A DNA stretch of 64,000 nucleotides from Chaunax sp. Z400 (GCA_037577475.1 CM075197.1:25653150-25717149); one strand, 5' to 3'. Positions 48,681 to 62,848 are shown, counted from the first letter of the stretch. Program-made: numbers and translations. The notes: a model not told the origin generated them from the letters alone.

Positions 48681-50610
48681 TTATCCCCTAAAGTGATGCT
48701 GTTTCTATCTTTTAACTACATTTATTGCCAGAAAACTACTTCAGATACTTTAACATAAATAATATCAGATTCACTTTTTACCAAAGTCATATTTTACTAT
48801 GATATTTTACCTGCTAAGTGTCTGAAATAAGTGACTTAATGTTCCTTTAACTTTGATCATCTGTAATTTTGATGAAAATACGAGAGGAGTTTGGTTGTTT
48901 TTTTTACAAACTGAAACGCTCCAGGAGTTTTTCTTCCAGAACAAATTTCAGGCTTAAAAAACTGTATTTTGAAATCATGTCAGCACATTTTAAACTACTC
49001 AACACTAAATTAAGATATATCTTCATTCAGCGGCTTCCCAACGGGCCGTCCTCCATCTTGGACGACTCGGACGTGGACAGGCAGAGAGAGGGCGAGATCG
49101 AGCGGCAGAGGTCAGAGCTGGGACAGCTGAAGGAGAGACTGGCCCTCATGTGCAGACAGGTACGGGACTCTGAGACGCTCCTATGCTCTAATGCTTTTCA
49201 CCAAAACAAACACCGGCCGGACAGACAACGACGCCCCCGTGTCTCACCCTGTCACCTCTCCTCCCCCCGTCAGGTCGGGGAGATCGAGGAGCAGCTGACG
49301 TCCGCCAGGAGGGAGCTGGCCCGATCGGAGGAGGCCAACCAGAAACTCCAGAGGGACGTGAAAGAGGTGAGACTGACACCAAAAGCGCCGCCATGTGTGT
49401 GTCTGTCGCAGCGGCACGGAGAGTGTATTTCACTCATCCTCACAGAGATGTGTAACAGTTCGCTATGGTAACAAAGCCATTTGCCTACTTGGCAGCGGCG
49501 GCTGTTACTGTACACACGAGAGCCTCTACCCGGTCGCCATGGCGACGGCGCTCCAGGCTCTCTCACATGGACCCTGTTAGTCAGTCTGTAGCTGGCTGAG
49601 AGGCAGTCCAGTCAATTTTACTCCGCAAACGTTTTTCCTGTAATGTCTTCTCCACTTTGTACTTCCCCTCACCTGCTACTCTTTTATGTCCCTCAGTCCC
49701 CCCCCCCTTCTCTTCTCCCCCCCTCTTGGACTTGTGCAACTACATAAGTGGATGCTTCTGAAATCTGTCAACAGCCGCTATTAACCAGTCATTATCATTC
49801 TTCAGCTAATTGCCGTTCAAGCCCAGTGGCTTCCCTTTGATCCACGTAATAAATTTTGCCACGTCCTCCTCCTCCTCCTCCTCCTCCTCTCTCCTCTCTC
49901 CCTGTCTGGCCGTCTCTCTCTCTCCTCTCCTCTCTGCGTCTGCATCAGAATCTTTCTAAATGGTTTTTTTTCCCCCCCCCCCCTCTGGATTCTCCCAGGC
50001 GCTCTGTCAAAGGGAAGACATGGAGGAGAGAATCACCACTTTGGAACGCAGGTGTGTGTGTTTTTTTTTCCTTCTTTTTCTCAGCGTTCATGAACTCTTG
50101 TTGCCCTCTTCCACGATGTGCTCACCGCCTCTGCGCCTGTCTGCCCGGTTTGTTCTGGTTTGCAGGTACCTGAGCGCCCAGAGGGAGGCGACGTCTCTCC
50201 ACGACATAAAGGATAAACTGGAGAACGAGTTGGCCAGCAAAGACTCTCTGTACAGACAGGTGGGGAAAAGCTCTCTTTCATGCCCCATGTGTGTCAGTGT
50301 TCCTGCCGGTGATTGCCGTCTTGGCGGTGCTCCACAGTTGGCACACGGAGCACGGCATCAACGCATTCTCTGTTCCCCCGGCGGCTTTAATCATGTCTGC
50401 TGCCCCCCGGCAGTCTTCTTCACTCATGCTTCAAGTTTCACCTCCACTCCCTCTCATCATGCTCTCTTTGCAGAGCGAGGAGAAGAACCGGCAGCTTCAG
50501 GAGCGTTTGGACGATGCCAAACAGAAGCTGCAGCAGACTCTGCAGAGGGCCGAGACGCTGCCTGAGATCGAGGCCCAGCTCGCTCAGAGAGTGGCAGCGC
50601 TCAACAAGGT

Positions 50611-50676
<66 letters not shown>

Positions 50677-50842
50677 GCGCCTGCAGCCAGATTAACATCG
50701 TTTTATATGATGACATTAAATCAGCAAAGATATGTGCGTGCATGTGTGCACGGATCTGTGCCTGTCGGAATATGTTCCCATGCACAGACACAACTACACG
50801 AGTGTGTGTGTGAGGGCATGTCAGCTGGTACACACAGGAATA

Positions 50843-50873
<31 letters not shown>

Positions 50874-53733
50874 AGATATGTGTGTGTCTGTCTGTGTTTG
50901 CATTACACACGAGTGAAATATTTTGTGCAAGTGGTGCCAGAAATCGTAAGCAAACAATCCGAGATGAGAGCCAAGCGCAGCCTGATCCGTGGGCGCGAAA
51001 CACGTCAAGAGCCGTACGCAGCGCAAAATACTGATTTACCCATTCAATAGCTTATTTGTTAACATGTAAGCGTTGTCATAAACATAATTCTCTCTGATGC
51101 CAATAAAACATACATTCACCCCCCTCCCAGAAGTCAGCTCTTAAATGTCGACACTTATTTCTTACATGTTCAGGCAAGATGGCTTCCCTGGAAAGATGAG
51201 ATAGATTAATGACCTGTAAGACACAGCAAAACAAACTTTTTCTGTTGCGCTCTGATCTGTACAGACATGTAACTAATTGATGGACTCTGCCAACAAGCTG
51301 TTTCCTTTGTGTTAATTTGTTTTTTGTGTCGCAACACAGCGCACGCTCTCACCCCGCTTCCTTCCTTCCTTCCTCTCCAATAATTTAGGCGGAGGAGCGT
51401 CACGGCAACTTTGAGGAGCGTCTGCGACAGATGGAGGCGCAACTGGAGGAGAAGAACCAGGAGCTACAGAGGGTGAGTCATGCTTGCTTTTCCATCTCTC
51501 TCTTTCTTTCTCCCTGTTTTCATCCTCCCCCTCTTTCATGCCGTTCCTTTTGTCGGCGCTGCAGCGGCACAAAGACGGGCTAATTTTCTAAACCCTCTAT
51601 TTGACCGCGTGCTTTCAGATAGAAATCTTTGTCTTTCGCTTTTAGTCAAGAAAAAAAAAATGCTCGCTATTAACTCTCCTCCCACCCTCCCTTTTCTTCC
51701 ACCTCGCCCCTTTTTTTTTCTTCTTCCCTTTACACTTCCGCTCTCTCTCTCCCCCCCCCAGGCCAGGCAGAGGGAGAGGATGAACGACGAACACAACAAG
51801 CGTCTCTCCGACACGGTGGACAAGCTGCTGTCTGAGTCCAACGAGAGGCTGCAGCTCCACCTGAAGGAGAGGATGGCCGCCCTGGAGGAGAAGGTGAGCC
51901 GCTCAGACGGAGGAGTTCACAGCATCTCTCCATCGTGATCAGAACCTAAATATATCTCCCTCTACCCCCTGATAAACCCCTGGTGTCAAGTATGTTCACT
52001 GGGTTCTCTGCCCTCCAGGAAGTGACCCGTTAGACCTGGAGTAAATTCCTAAATAGTCTCCCAAACGTCAGTGAATCCTGCATCCAGAACATTTACATTA
52101 ACTTCTGAACATAAGTCCAGTTTTGAGGGACGGAGATCTGCATATAAAACATATAATCACAGGTATTTGTACACAGCAGTACTGCGACTTTTACTTCAGT
52201 AAAGGATCTGAATGAGCTGCTTCTTCTTCTGCTTATTTTAATGCATAATCACCTCTTTATTTAAACACTTTCCACCCATTTTTCCTCTACATTTAATCGC
52301 CAGATACATTTGCCGAGCAGTCAGAGTCAAAGGAGGAGGATGGTTGCTTTAAACTGTGGTGATTAAGTGTCCTTTTGCAGCTAGAAAACGTCACGTGTGG
52401 AAGCAGGCTTAACTTAAACTCTGGCGCTTCAAAGAAATCTGTGTAAAAAAAAAAAAAAAAGCGTCTGGACGAGTAAACACGACGTTCTGTGTGTGGTTTA
52501 CAGATCTGCAGAGCGTCAGATCACACCACTTTAACACACATCTCATTAAAAAATATACTGTCGTTATTTTACAGCAGTAAAGCTTCTCATTCTTTCATCT
52601 CCAGAACGCCCTCTCCGAGGAACTGGCTAACATGAAGAAACTCCAGGATGATCTGCTGGCAAACAAGGTGCCTGCAGCTCCAGGCTGCATTATTAGTTTA
52701 AACCAGTGCACATATGTTCCTTTTTCTTTTTTTTTTACATCAAATCTGTCTTTTGCACTCAGGACCAGCTGATAGCGGAGCTGGAAAGGCTTCAGCTGGA
52801 GTTGGATCAGCTGAGAGCGAGGCCCGGAGGCTCTTATTCCAGGTTGGTGTCATTTATCCACGTCAGAGTTAAGCTCTTAACTGTTATTGTGAGTCTAAAT
52901 CTGTTGCACACATGTGACACATAAATGATCCAAACACCTCTTATTCTCTTCTTCACCTTCTCTTCTAGCCTCCTGTAACCCAATTAAACGTTAACATAAT
53001 GCACTTTTATACACTTTCTTCATATATTATGTCTTTAGTGTGTCTTTTTATTTAAATTCTTCTACTTCACTCTTGGTATTGGCAGCTGTACCTCTCCTTA
53101 CTTTCTATCTTTTTTTCTATCTTTCTATCTTCCCCCTACAGCGATACTTATCTGTTCATCTCATCTCGTATCATCTTATCTGTCTGTCTGTCTCTGCAGT
53201 CGCTCTTTGCCAGGTAGCGCTCTGGAGTTGAGGTATTCCCATGGAGGCGGATCCCTCCCGGCAGGCTCCACCACGCACCTGGATCCGTTTGGCAGCGCCC
53301 CCGTGGTCAGGCGGAGTCACCGGGCCCGTTGGAGCTCTGCCAGAGAGGAATCTACCAAGGTGGGAATGATCAGAAACATCCCCACCATAAAAACACATGG
53401 ATTCATTTTCATTCAACTGCTTCCTTTTTCTACCAAAACGTGACTCAGCACAGAGACTAGTTTGTGGTAAAACAACACAAATATTTAAAACCTTACTATT
53501 AGGAAGTGGAACATTTTGTTTCATTCATTCATTTGTCTTGAATTAAAAACAGTTTTGTGGTGAACTTTCCACTTGAAGTAAACTTCTTTGCTTAACACTA
53601 CGTCACAGTTTGTAACAACCTGCCCAGGGACCACGGATGAAAATGAGCTAATGAGCTAATTGGCTAACTCCGGCACATTTACATCGATGTGCAAACTAAT
53701 ATGTTGATTAATGTGCACTGTCCCTGGTAAATG

Positions 53734-53765
<32 letters not shown>

Positions 53766-56700
53766 AATGAATAAAATAAAATAAAATAAAATTTAAATAA
53801 ATAAATAAAAATAATAATAAATAAAATAATAATAAATAAAATAAAATAAAAAATTCTAAGAAGAAAAAGAATGAGAAAACATTGTCTGTTTGCACCTGAG
53901 TGACTGTCAGTAGTCACTCAGGTGTCGCCCTCGCCCCCCCGATTCCACGAAAATGCATGCATGGTTGCATATCTGAATGTTCTACATAGTCCTGCCTTAC
54001 TGCGCTGTGATTGGCTCAAAAGCAGGAACTCCATGTTGGAGGTAATGATCAGTATTTGTGAAAGGAATTAATTGATGTATGCTATAATAAGTTCTCTGTC
54101 TCACTCCATGTGTGCAGTACCCAGACTGGGAGAGCGGGGCTCTGCTGGGGACCGGGTTTGAGCCAGGCTTGGATGTGGGCTGCTCCGACGATGAGGACGA
54201 CGGGGAGCATCGGTTTGGCTCTGAGCTGCTGTCCCCCAGTGGACAGACGGACGTGCAGACCCTGGCCATCATGCTGCAGGAACAGCTGGAGGCCATCAAT
54301 AAGGAGATCAAGTAAGGAGGGAAGACACCACTGTCAGAATATGTAACTGTACTACAGTAGTTAACATCATATACTGTCTTTAAAAAACCAGACTGATCCA
54401 GGAGGAGAAGGAGAACACAGAGTTACGGGCCGAAGAGATCGAGAGCCGGGTCAGCGTGGCTCTGGACAGTCCGCCCATCCCTCCATCCTCCCTGGCGAGA
54501 GACGGCACAGGACGGGGCTTCATCCCTTCATCCATCACATCCTCCACCCTGGCCTCCCCCTCTCCCCCCAGCTCTGGACACTCCACCCCTCGTCTGCCTC
54601 ACTCCCCGGCCCGCGAGACCGACAGACAGGTACAGCTGGAGTACAGGAATGAACTTTTATTCCCGTGTGTGTTAACCTTTTTAAATTTTTTTTATCTCAC
54701 CTCATTATCAGTCTCCCTGTTTTTGCAAACAGCTCCTCCAGACAGTGAGTCATGTACATAAATCATAAGTATATCGTGCAGACAGAGAGAGAAGTTATTC
54801 TTCAACACGATGTTCGATTATGCAACTCTGAGTCAAGTGGTGAGATGAACAAAAACTATGCAGCAGTGGTTGTGAAAACTAGCCCCTGTCAAAAAACAAA
54901 AATGTGATGATAAAATGGGTAAAATCTGAGGGAGTAAAACGATAAAATGTCATCTGGTGCATCCAGTTATTTATTAATGTGTGCAGAATTATTACCAGGA
55001 GTAATAATTCATTACAATATATAATAATAATAATAATAACAGGTTCTTTAAGGTTATGGGTTTTATTTTCTTATAAGGTTCAGGTACTGTGGGACCAAAT
55101 GTTGACACTAACATTGATATAAGATGATGAGTTTACATCAGTGAAGGAGGACAAACCTCTGAAACAACATTAAAGGAACAGTTTGACATTTTAGGAAATA
55201 CTCTTGTTTGCTTTCTGTCAAAGTTTTAGACGAGTGTTGACATCAGTTCTTCTTATTATTATTATTCTTATTATTATTATTACAACTTTATTAATCCCAC
55301 TGGTGGCAAATACTTAAGAGCAGCGTGTCCACAAATAAACACAGATAAGTAAACGGGAGCTGAATAAAGTCTATAGATGAAAGGGATCAAAAAGGATAAA
55401 AGTCTTGGATAAATAACAAGATAATGACCTTAGAAAAGATTTTAAAATAAATAAATACATAAATACAGGCATAAAAAAGGACAATTAAAAAGGATCTGTG
55501 TCCTATTGAAGAGACAGGAATGAACGATTTAGAATGTTTATTATTGTTATTTATTATTATTATTAGTTAAGATACTTTGCTGTTGAGTTTTTCACATGTA
55601 TTTTTATGGCACCATGAGCACCACAAACAAATGTAGTTCCATTATAATCGAGAGAAGGTCTCATCCACTCACACCAAAACACTCTGGGAGAATAAATATG
55701 ACCATTTATCCTACTTAGAAATATGTTTTTTTTTATTTTAGGGTGAACTGTCCCTTTAAGATGATCCACATCAGAGTTCAGACCTCAGATCTTAATCCAA
55801 GAGACATTTTATCACGAGGAATGAGATGTTCCTCATGGCTCCTTTTCCATGTTTCAGAATAACAAAGATGACGATCGGGCCCTCGCTCTTCTCGACTCCA
55901 CGCCTCCTTCCACTCCTCGCGCGCTACGACTGGACAGGATGACCCTGACCCATCCGGGAGCGATGCTTGACGACCCCCGGGAGTTTCGCAGGTAAGGCAG
56001 CCACAGGTTAAACACAGCGAACACAGAGGTTTAATCCTCATCCCGTTTTTCCTCCTTCAGTGATTTCCTTCGCTCCCTCCAGTCTCTCTGCAGATGGCAG
56101 CAGCTCCAACAGCAGCCAAGATTCTCTCCACAAGTCCAGTAAGAAGAAAAGCATCAAGTCTTCCATCGGGCGGCTTTTTGGGAAGAAGGAGAAAGGAAGG
56201 ATGGGCCAACCTGGGCGGGACGGAGCTGCTTCTCTCGGTAAGCAGATGGAGGATAAGGGAGGACTGTAATCCACACCGTCAGCACTTTTATCTAAACGTG
56301 TTGCTGCTCTCCATCCTTTCCCTCTTCCAGCATCTACACCCTCTGAAGACCTGGCCTCTGGAGACCCGATAGCGATGAACAAGACCGGGACTCTGGGTCC
56401 AGCAGATAAAGACCGCCGCAGCAAGAAGAAGTTCGTAGATTATGTCACCTGTTTTCTTTCAGCCTGGGTCTCAGATTCATTTTTTTTTTTTTTTTATAGA
56501 TTTTCTTCTCTAACTCCTCCTCTTCTCACCAGGCATGAGCTCCTGGAAGAAGCATGTCGCCAAGGACTTCCCTTTGCATCTTGGGATGGACCAACTGTTG
56601 TCTCTTGGTTGGAGGTATTGTGCAGTGAAACCGAGGGGCAATATTTAAAAATCTTAAATTTAGATCCATGTTCTAACCTACGTGATGTCTGCCTCCTTCC

Positions 56701-59700
56701 AGCTGTGGGTGGGAATGCCCGCCTGGTACGTCGCAGCCTGTCGCGCCAACGTGAAGAGCGGCGCCATCATGGCCAACCTGTCGGACACGGAGATCCAGAG
56801 GGAGATCGGCATCAGTAACCCGCTTCACCGCCTCAAACTGCGGCTGGCCATCCAGGAGATGGTGTCCCTCACCAGCCCCTCCGCCCCGGCCAGCACCCGC
56901 TCTGTGAGACCACACAAAATCATCATATAAAGACACTTAAACAGCCTCCCTATAGGCTTAAAGGTTACAAAGCTTTTAACTGGAGACTTTAAATACCTCC
57001 ATATGTTTATTTATGCTGTCATCAGCAGGGTTTTATCTTTTTAATGCAGATTATACACATTCATATGAGCAGTAAAGGCCACATGTTGAACCAGATGTTT
57101 GTACTTTTGAGATTAGTTCACCCTAAAATGAAAATAGGTAGGGACTGAATTTTCATTGTAGGGTGAACTGTTCCTTTAATGATCCCTGTTGGGGGAAATT
57201 TACAGGAGAATTTGTAATACAGTCTAAAAGTTAATAATAATTGAGTGTATATGACATCATATATGGTTGATGTCAAATAGAAAGCTGATTTTACTGAGTG
57301 GAACGAAACGTCTCTTGCATGTGATAAATGTCATGAATACTTAAAGGTTGATGGTTGAACTTCTGATGCAGATAAACTTCTATTCTTTCACATAAAGGGA
57401 AACCAGATGTAGAAAAGTGTGTTAATGTTTATGAAGATAAAGTCACAAATAAACCAATAAAAAATCTCCTGACTTGATTTTGGAACAAATGCCAAATTAT
57501 GGTTTGCCTGGTTTCCCATTTATTTACAGCAGGAATCAGAATAATGATTCATCCTTCCAGATAAACCAGTTCAACCTCCTGTTCATCGCCGTGGCGATAA
57601 GAAACCCAAGTCTGCTGACGTGATTGGCTAACATCTCGTGATGGTGCTGTTTGATCTCACAGCTTCACTTTTCTCTTCACCACAGTCGACCAGTAACGTT
57701 TGGATGACCCACGCAGAGATGGAGTCCCTGAACGCAGCCACCAAGCCTCCGGTTAGTCCCCCCCCTCCCCCCCCAGCCGTCCCGTCTCTGTCTGACAAAC
57801 CCCTTTTCTTTTATGTTATGATGATTTATTTTTTTTCACCTGGTCTGAATCATTTTGTCTCTCCTCTTCCTCCTCTTCCTCCTCTTCCTCTCTCTGTTTG
57901 AACCTCTTTTCCTTGTGGGCCCAGGCTTTAGTGTTGAACATCTTCTTCTCTCCCTCTGGTTGCTGTTTCAGTTTGAACTGCTTCCAACTAATGACCCGCT
58001 CACTAACACACTGTTCCTCCCTTTTTTGTCCTCTTTTCCTCCTGCTGCTGCTGCCACTGCTGCTCCTCCTTCCTCCTCTGCTTCTCCTCCATCACCTCTC
58101 CTTCCATCCACCCTGCTCCCCTTTCCCTCTCCACCTCCACATCTCTGTCTCTGGCTCTCTCTCTCTCTGTCTCTGTGTCTCGTCTCTCGGCGCTCCAGGA
58201 GCTGAAAGAGTTCAGCTGGGATCAGGTAAGAAACCTTTTTTTCTCTTCTTTTTTTTGTGGAAAATTAACACAATTTGATGCAGTAATATTTTTTAATCTC
58301 TAACTGCTGTGAGTCATTAGCTGCTGACTTGCTCTACCATCAGACATCAAGAGGAGCATGAATCACTGTAGATAATCTGTGGTCATCCCCTCCAGATACT
58401 GGCCTATGGCGATATGAACCACGAGTGGGTGGGCAACGACTGGCTGCCCAGTCTGGGCCTGCCTCAGTATCGCAGCTACTTCATGGAGTCCCTGGTGGAT
58501 GCCCGCATGTTGGACCACCTGACCAAGAAGGAGCTGAGAGGACAGCTAAAGATGGTGGACAGCTTCCACAGGTAGATCCGGACTCCTCCTGTTTTCTCTG
58601 GTTCTTTTCTGCTGACGTTCCGACTCTGTTCTGGAGGAATGTGAAGGCAAACAGGGAACGCTCCTGGCTGCTCAGGTGTGTGTCTCCCAGGCCCTCTTTA
58701 AGTTCTCCTTAAAGAGAGCCTGGGGGGTCGGAGGTGTTGGGTTAATGCCTCCTGAGCGCAGGTGAAAGTGGAAACACGCCCTCTGTTAACCTTCACCCTC
58801 CGGTTCTTTGACCTCTCCCAGGGTCAGCTTGCATTACGGCATCATGTGCCTGAAGCGTCTGAACTACGATCGCAAGGAGCTGGAGAGGAGGAGAGAGGAG
58901 AGCGCCCACCAGAACAAAGGTGAGCTTCTCTTTTTCTTTTTTCCCCTCTGATGTTACCTCACCATTCATCGCCCACATGTGGGTGTGTGTTTGTCTGACC
59001 TCATACGCCCAACTAATACTTCTTTTGATGCTGAGCTATTCTCTTCTTCAAAGCAGCGATGAATAAAATCCTTTTATCTACATCCAGTTCATTATTTACC
59101 TGATTATTACTCCTGTTGCTCTATTGTCAACCCTTTATATGCCTTTTTTTACGCATGATTACTGCATTTTACTTTGTCTTTTTATTCATTTGTCTACATT
59201 AATGTATAAGATACCCGCTCATCTCTATGAACATAACTAGCAAAGAAATAACTTTCTATTTTATTTCTATTTTCTATTCTATTAACCTTAGAAATAAGGA
59301 TTTATAGGCAAAAAAAAGTGTTTTAAAGAATGAAAATAACAAAACTAGAATGGCACTCAGTACAGAGAGAAGCTTCACCAACACTGAACTATCTCACTCA
59401 TCTCTGTTTAGCTTTCTTACCCCACCCCTGCACAAAGTTTTGTGGGAATTTGTTCAGTAGTTTTCCTGATAATCATAACATAATCATAACAGTGGTAAAA
59501 AAAAAAAGAAGAAGAAGAAAAAAGCAGAACAAAAATCTCTCAAAATTAAAAAGCAGCTGTTCAAGGCTTTTCCAGTGGAATCATCTCACGCTAATCTCTG
59601 CATAATCTGGATGGAGACGCACACAATCCCAGCACTCCGCCGTCAGAAGGAAGGAAAACGCTCATAACCTCCTTGGAAGTCAGATGTTAATTCAAAATAC

Positions 59701-62700
59701 AACCATGTTATTCATATTGATAAGTACATAACAGCACTGTTGAACTAAGATTAAAAGGTTTACCACTCGTCTACACTTCTAGCTCCGTTCAGCCACAGCG
59801 TTAAGCGCCTTCTGTAGATTATAGATTATTAAGATGAAAGATTATATCATCTACATATAGTGGTATACGGATAATGGAATCGTCGCCTTTAACAACCGGG
59901 TCGTAAGATTTAATTTGCATACCTAAATCAGTGTTATCGCTCGTAGCTCGGTGCCATTAGCTTCACTACATTTAACTTTTAACAAGATCTCTTAAATGTA
60001 TGAGGTCATAAAAAGAGAAAGGAAATTGCCTCCTAAACTAAGAAAACCATAAAAATAATTAACTTTCTTCCGTCGGCTTTGGCGTGTAAAATAAAGGAAA
60101 CCCCTCGCTTAGATATATAAAACACACCACAAACTTAATAATGGTAAAACAGACATTTCCTTTTATTTCCGCCATCTCCCGCGTTGCTGGGAAATATTTG
60201 GACCACCCCTTTGTTATTGCTGCACGTCCCCCACCCCCCCCATTCTTAGAGGAGATTATAAGACAGCTTTCTAGTGCAATTTGGCAGGATAATGATGACC
60301 TAAATGTCAGCTCAATCGTTAAACAAACCCAAATCTCTCACTCTCCCACCGCCGCGCCTCGCCATGCACATGTTGTATATTCAAAGGCAGTTCACCTTGG
60401 CTGATCTCACAGAAGAATTCCCAAAGTGATTTGTGAGTTTTTGGCTTTGTCTTATCTTGAGGGTTGATCTTTACAGTCCATGTCAAGATTTCACCGTCTC
60501 TCTCAATCAGGCATCAATCCCTCACAGGTAATTTAACCCAATTCAGAGGACCATAAATAAGACAGATCAGACTAGCATGTTTCATCCATCTTGATCTTCA
60601 GGAAGTGAACGAAATATTAAGAAACCTGATCTCACTTATAAAAAGTAAGGGAGCAGACAGCTGGCCCGTTTGCAGATGGATGCCTCCCCTCCCTCCCTTC
60701 ACCTTCTCCTGTCTTCCTCCCCTCCCTCCCTTCACCTTCTCCTGTCTTCCTCCCCTCCCTCCCTTCACCTTCTCCTGTCTTCCTCCCCAGATGTGATGGT
60801 ATGGTCAAACGAGCGCGTGATGTGCTGGGTGCAGATGCTCGGCCTGAAAGAGTACGCCGACAACCTCCGAGAGAGCGGCGTCCACGGGGCCCTGCTGGCT
60901 TTAGACGACACCTTCGACTACACCGACCTGGCCCTGCTGCTGCAGATCCCCAACCAGAACACACAGGTAAAGGTCAAAGGTCACGGATCAAAGTGTGTTT
61001 CACATCCGTTCCAGTTGTCAACTTATGAGGAAGCAATTAGTGCTACAGTAGGAACAGAGGGGTAGTTTTTAAGGGCAGATATTTAGAACTTAAGAACCAG
61101 CAAACATGTTTTATATATATTTTAAATATAAAAATGACGGGGATATTAACCATATTGCATAGTGATATTTTGAATTTTATATTCATTTTCTTTTGTGCCA
61201 TCTTTTGTTTCCATTGAAACGTGGTTTTAGGTGAAGCTTATCTCACAAACTGTAGTTTCTAGCTTCACCAACATTTGCACATAAATTAACCGTGTGTGTG
61301 TTGTGTTATGTGGTCCTCCAAAATGTTTTACCTCACATAACATAAAATTATTCTGGTTTAAATTATAAACCACCAAAAAGTTAAATTAATGGGACAAAAG
61401 TCTTAATTTACTACTATCCTCTCCATCATTGAAAAATCCATAATAATAATAATCCAAAGTGTAAATGCTGAAAAGAAGGTGTTGCACAGTTCACTGAAAA
61501 TGTGGCCTGGAGTTTGTCATCACACTCTTAAATTGGCTCCCAAACTTGTGGCTTCATATGTAAGTAAAGGCTGATTTTGCTGATTTTTGCTAATTAATGT
61601 CGTGAGGTAATCTTGTGTCGCACTATGTGCATGCATCATTCTGCACAGTGTAGCATCCAGCTGCAGCTTTAGTAGCATTTCATGTTTATCCAATGCACAA
61701 TAATTGCAACCTTTCTTTACTTCAGCCAGAAAGACTGCCTTTTGTCAGGCAAGGGCTTTAATGATGTGTTTAATATCTACAGTATTTATCTGAAACCAAT
61801 GCATGAGTCAAATTTCTTTTGATCATCTGAGTCTCAAATAGGACAAAGTTTGATTTATGTCTCTAAATTATTAGAGTGGTCCCAGGTTCAATCCGAACAG
61901 ATTCCCTCTCCATCATTCTCTGTCATCTCCCTGCTGTTTGATAATTAAGTTTGAAAATACCTGAACGCATGTATAGCAGTAACAAGCCTCATCTGGGGCC
62001 TCATTACAGGAACCTCCCGAGTATAAAATCTTGAATCAGTTTAGGATGACATTTAGAATTTTTGGTACAACACAATTTCCTAACTGCTCTTAAGAAAAAA
62101 AAATCCAGTTTATCTTTGGGAAGGAATTAGCATTAGCATTAGGTGTGTATGGTAATGTGAGTCAAGATGGGAACAAGATAAACACTGAAATGATGTGACT
62201 GAAAGGAAACTCCAGTTATTACTGTAGGAGAAGCTAACACTCTTGTTAGCCTGTAGGAGAAGCTAACACTCTTGTTAGCCTGCTGGAGAAGCTAATACTG
62301 TTGTTAGCCTGTTGGAGAAGCTAACACTCTTGTTAGCCTGTTGGAGAAGCTAATACTGTTGTTAGCCTGTTGGAGAAGCTAATACTGTTGTTAGCCTGTT
62401 GGAGAAGCTAACAGTCTTGTTAGCTTGTTGGAGAAGCATAGACAGAGGCATTCAGGGACAAGGGCCGATTGAAGAATATAGTTTACAAGTCTGTTTAGGA
62501 TTTTTTTAAAGATAAGATGCGAGGTCTGAGACAGGGCAGGACTCCGCTTTGAGTTTAGGAACAGGAGGAGGATTTTTTTCTTCTTCCATAATGAGGTACA
62601 TGAGGCACATGAGGCATGATATTCAAATGTGTGGTAATGAATGCCGGCGTAGCACACCTGTCCTAAAAATGTGTCCAAATGAATCTCAGAACTCTACATC

Positions 62701-62811
62701 ACCTCTCTCCTGCAGGCCAGACAGCTCCTGGAGCAAGAGTACAACTCCCTCATCTCCATGGGAACTGAGAGACGACCTGATGAGGTCAGCATGCTAATCC
62801 ACTTGCATAAA

Positions 62812-62848
<37 letters not shown>

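Noticed and set aside
48869..49471. 200-codon plus-strand ORF
   Set aside because: It joins ppfia3 exons 5 and 6 through an open intron and extends upstream into intron 4; only 49031-49159 and 49274-49366 are supported as coding.
56060..56082. Alternative acceptor for ppfia3 exon 18 (ccttcag before 56061)
   Set aside because: It would add 22 bases and shift the frame, losing SLSADGSSSNSSQDSLHK; the acceptor before 56083 keeps the family sequence.
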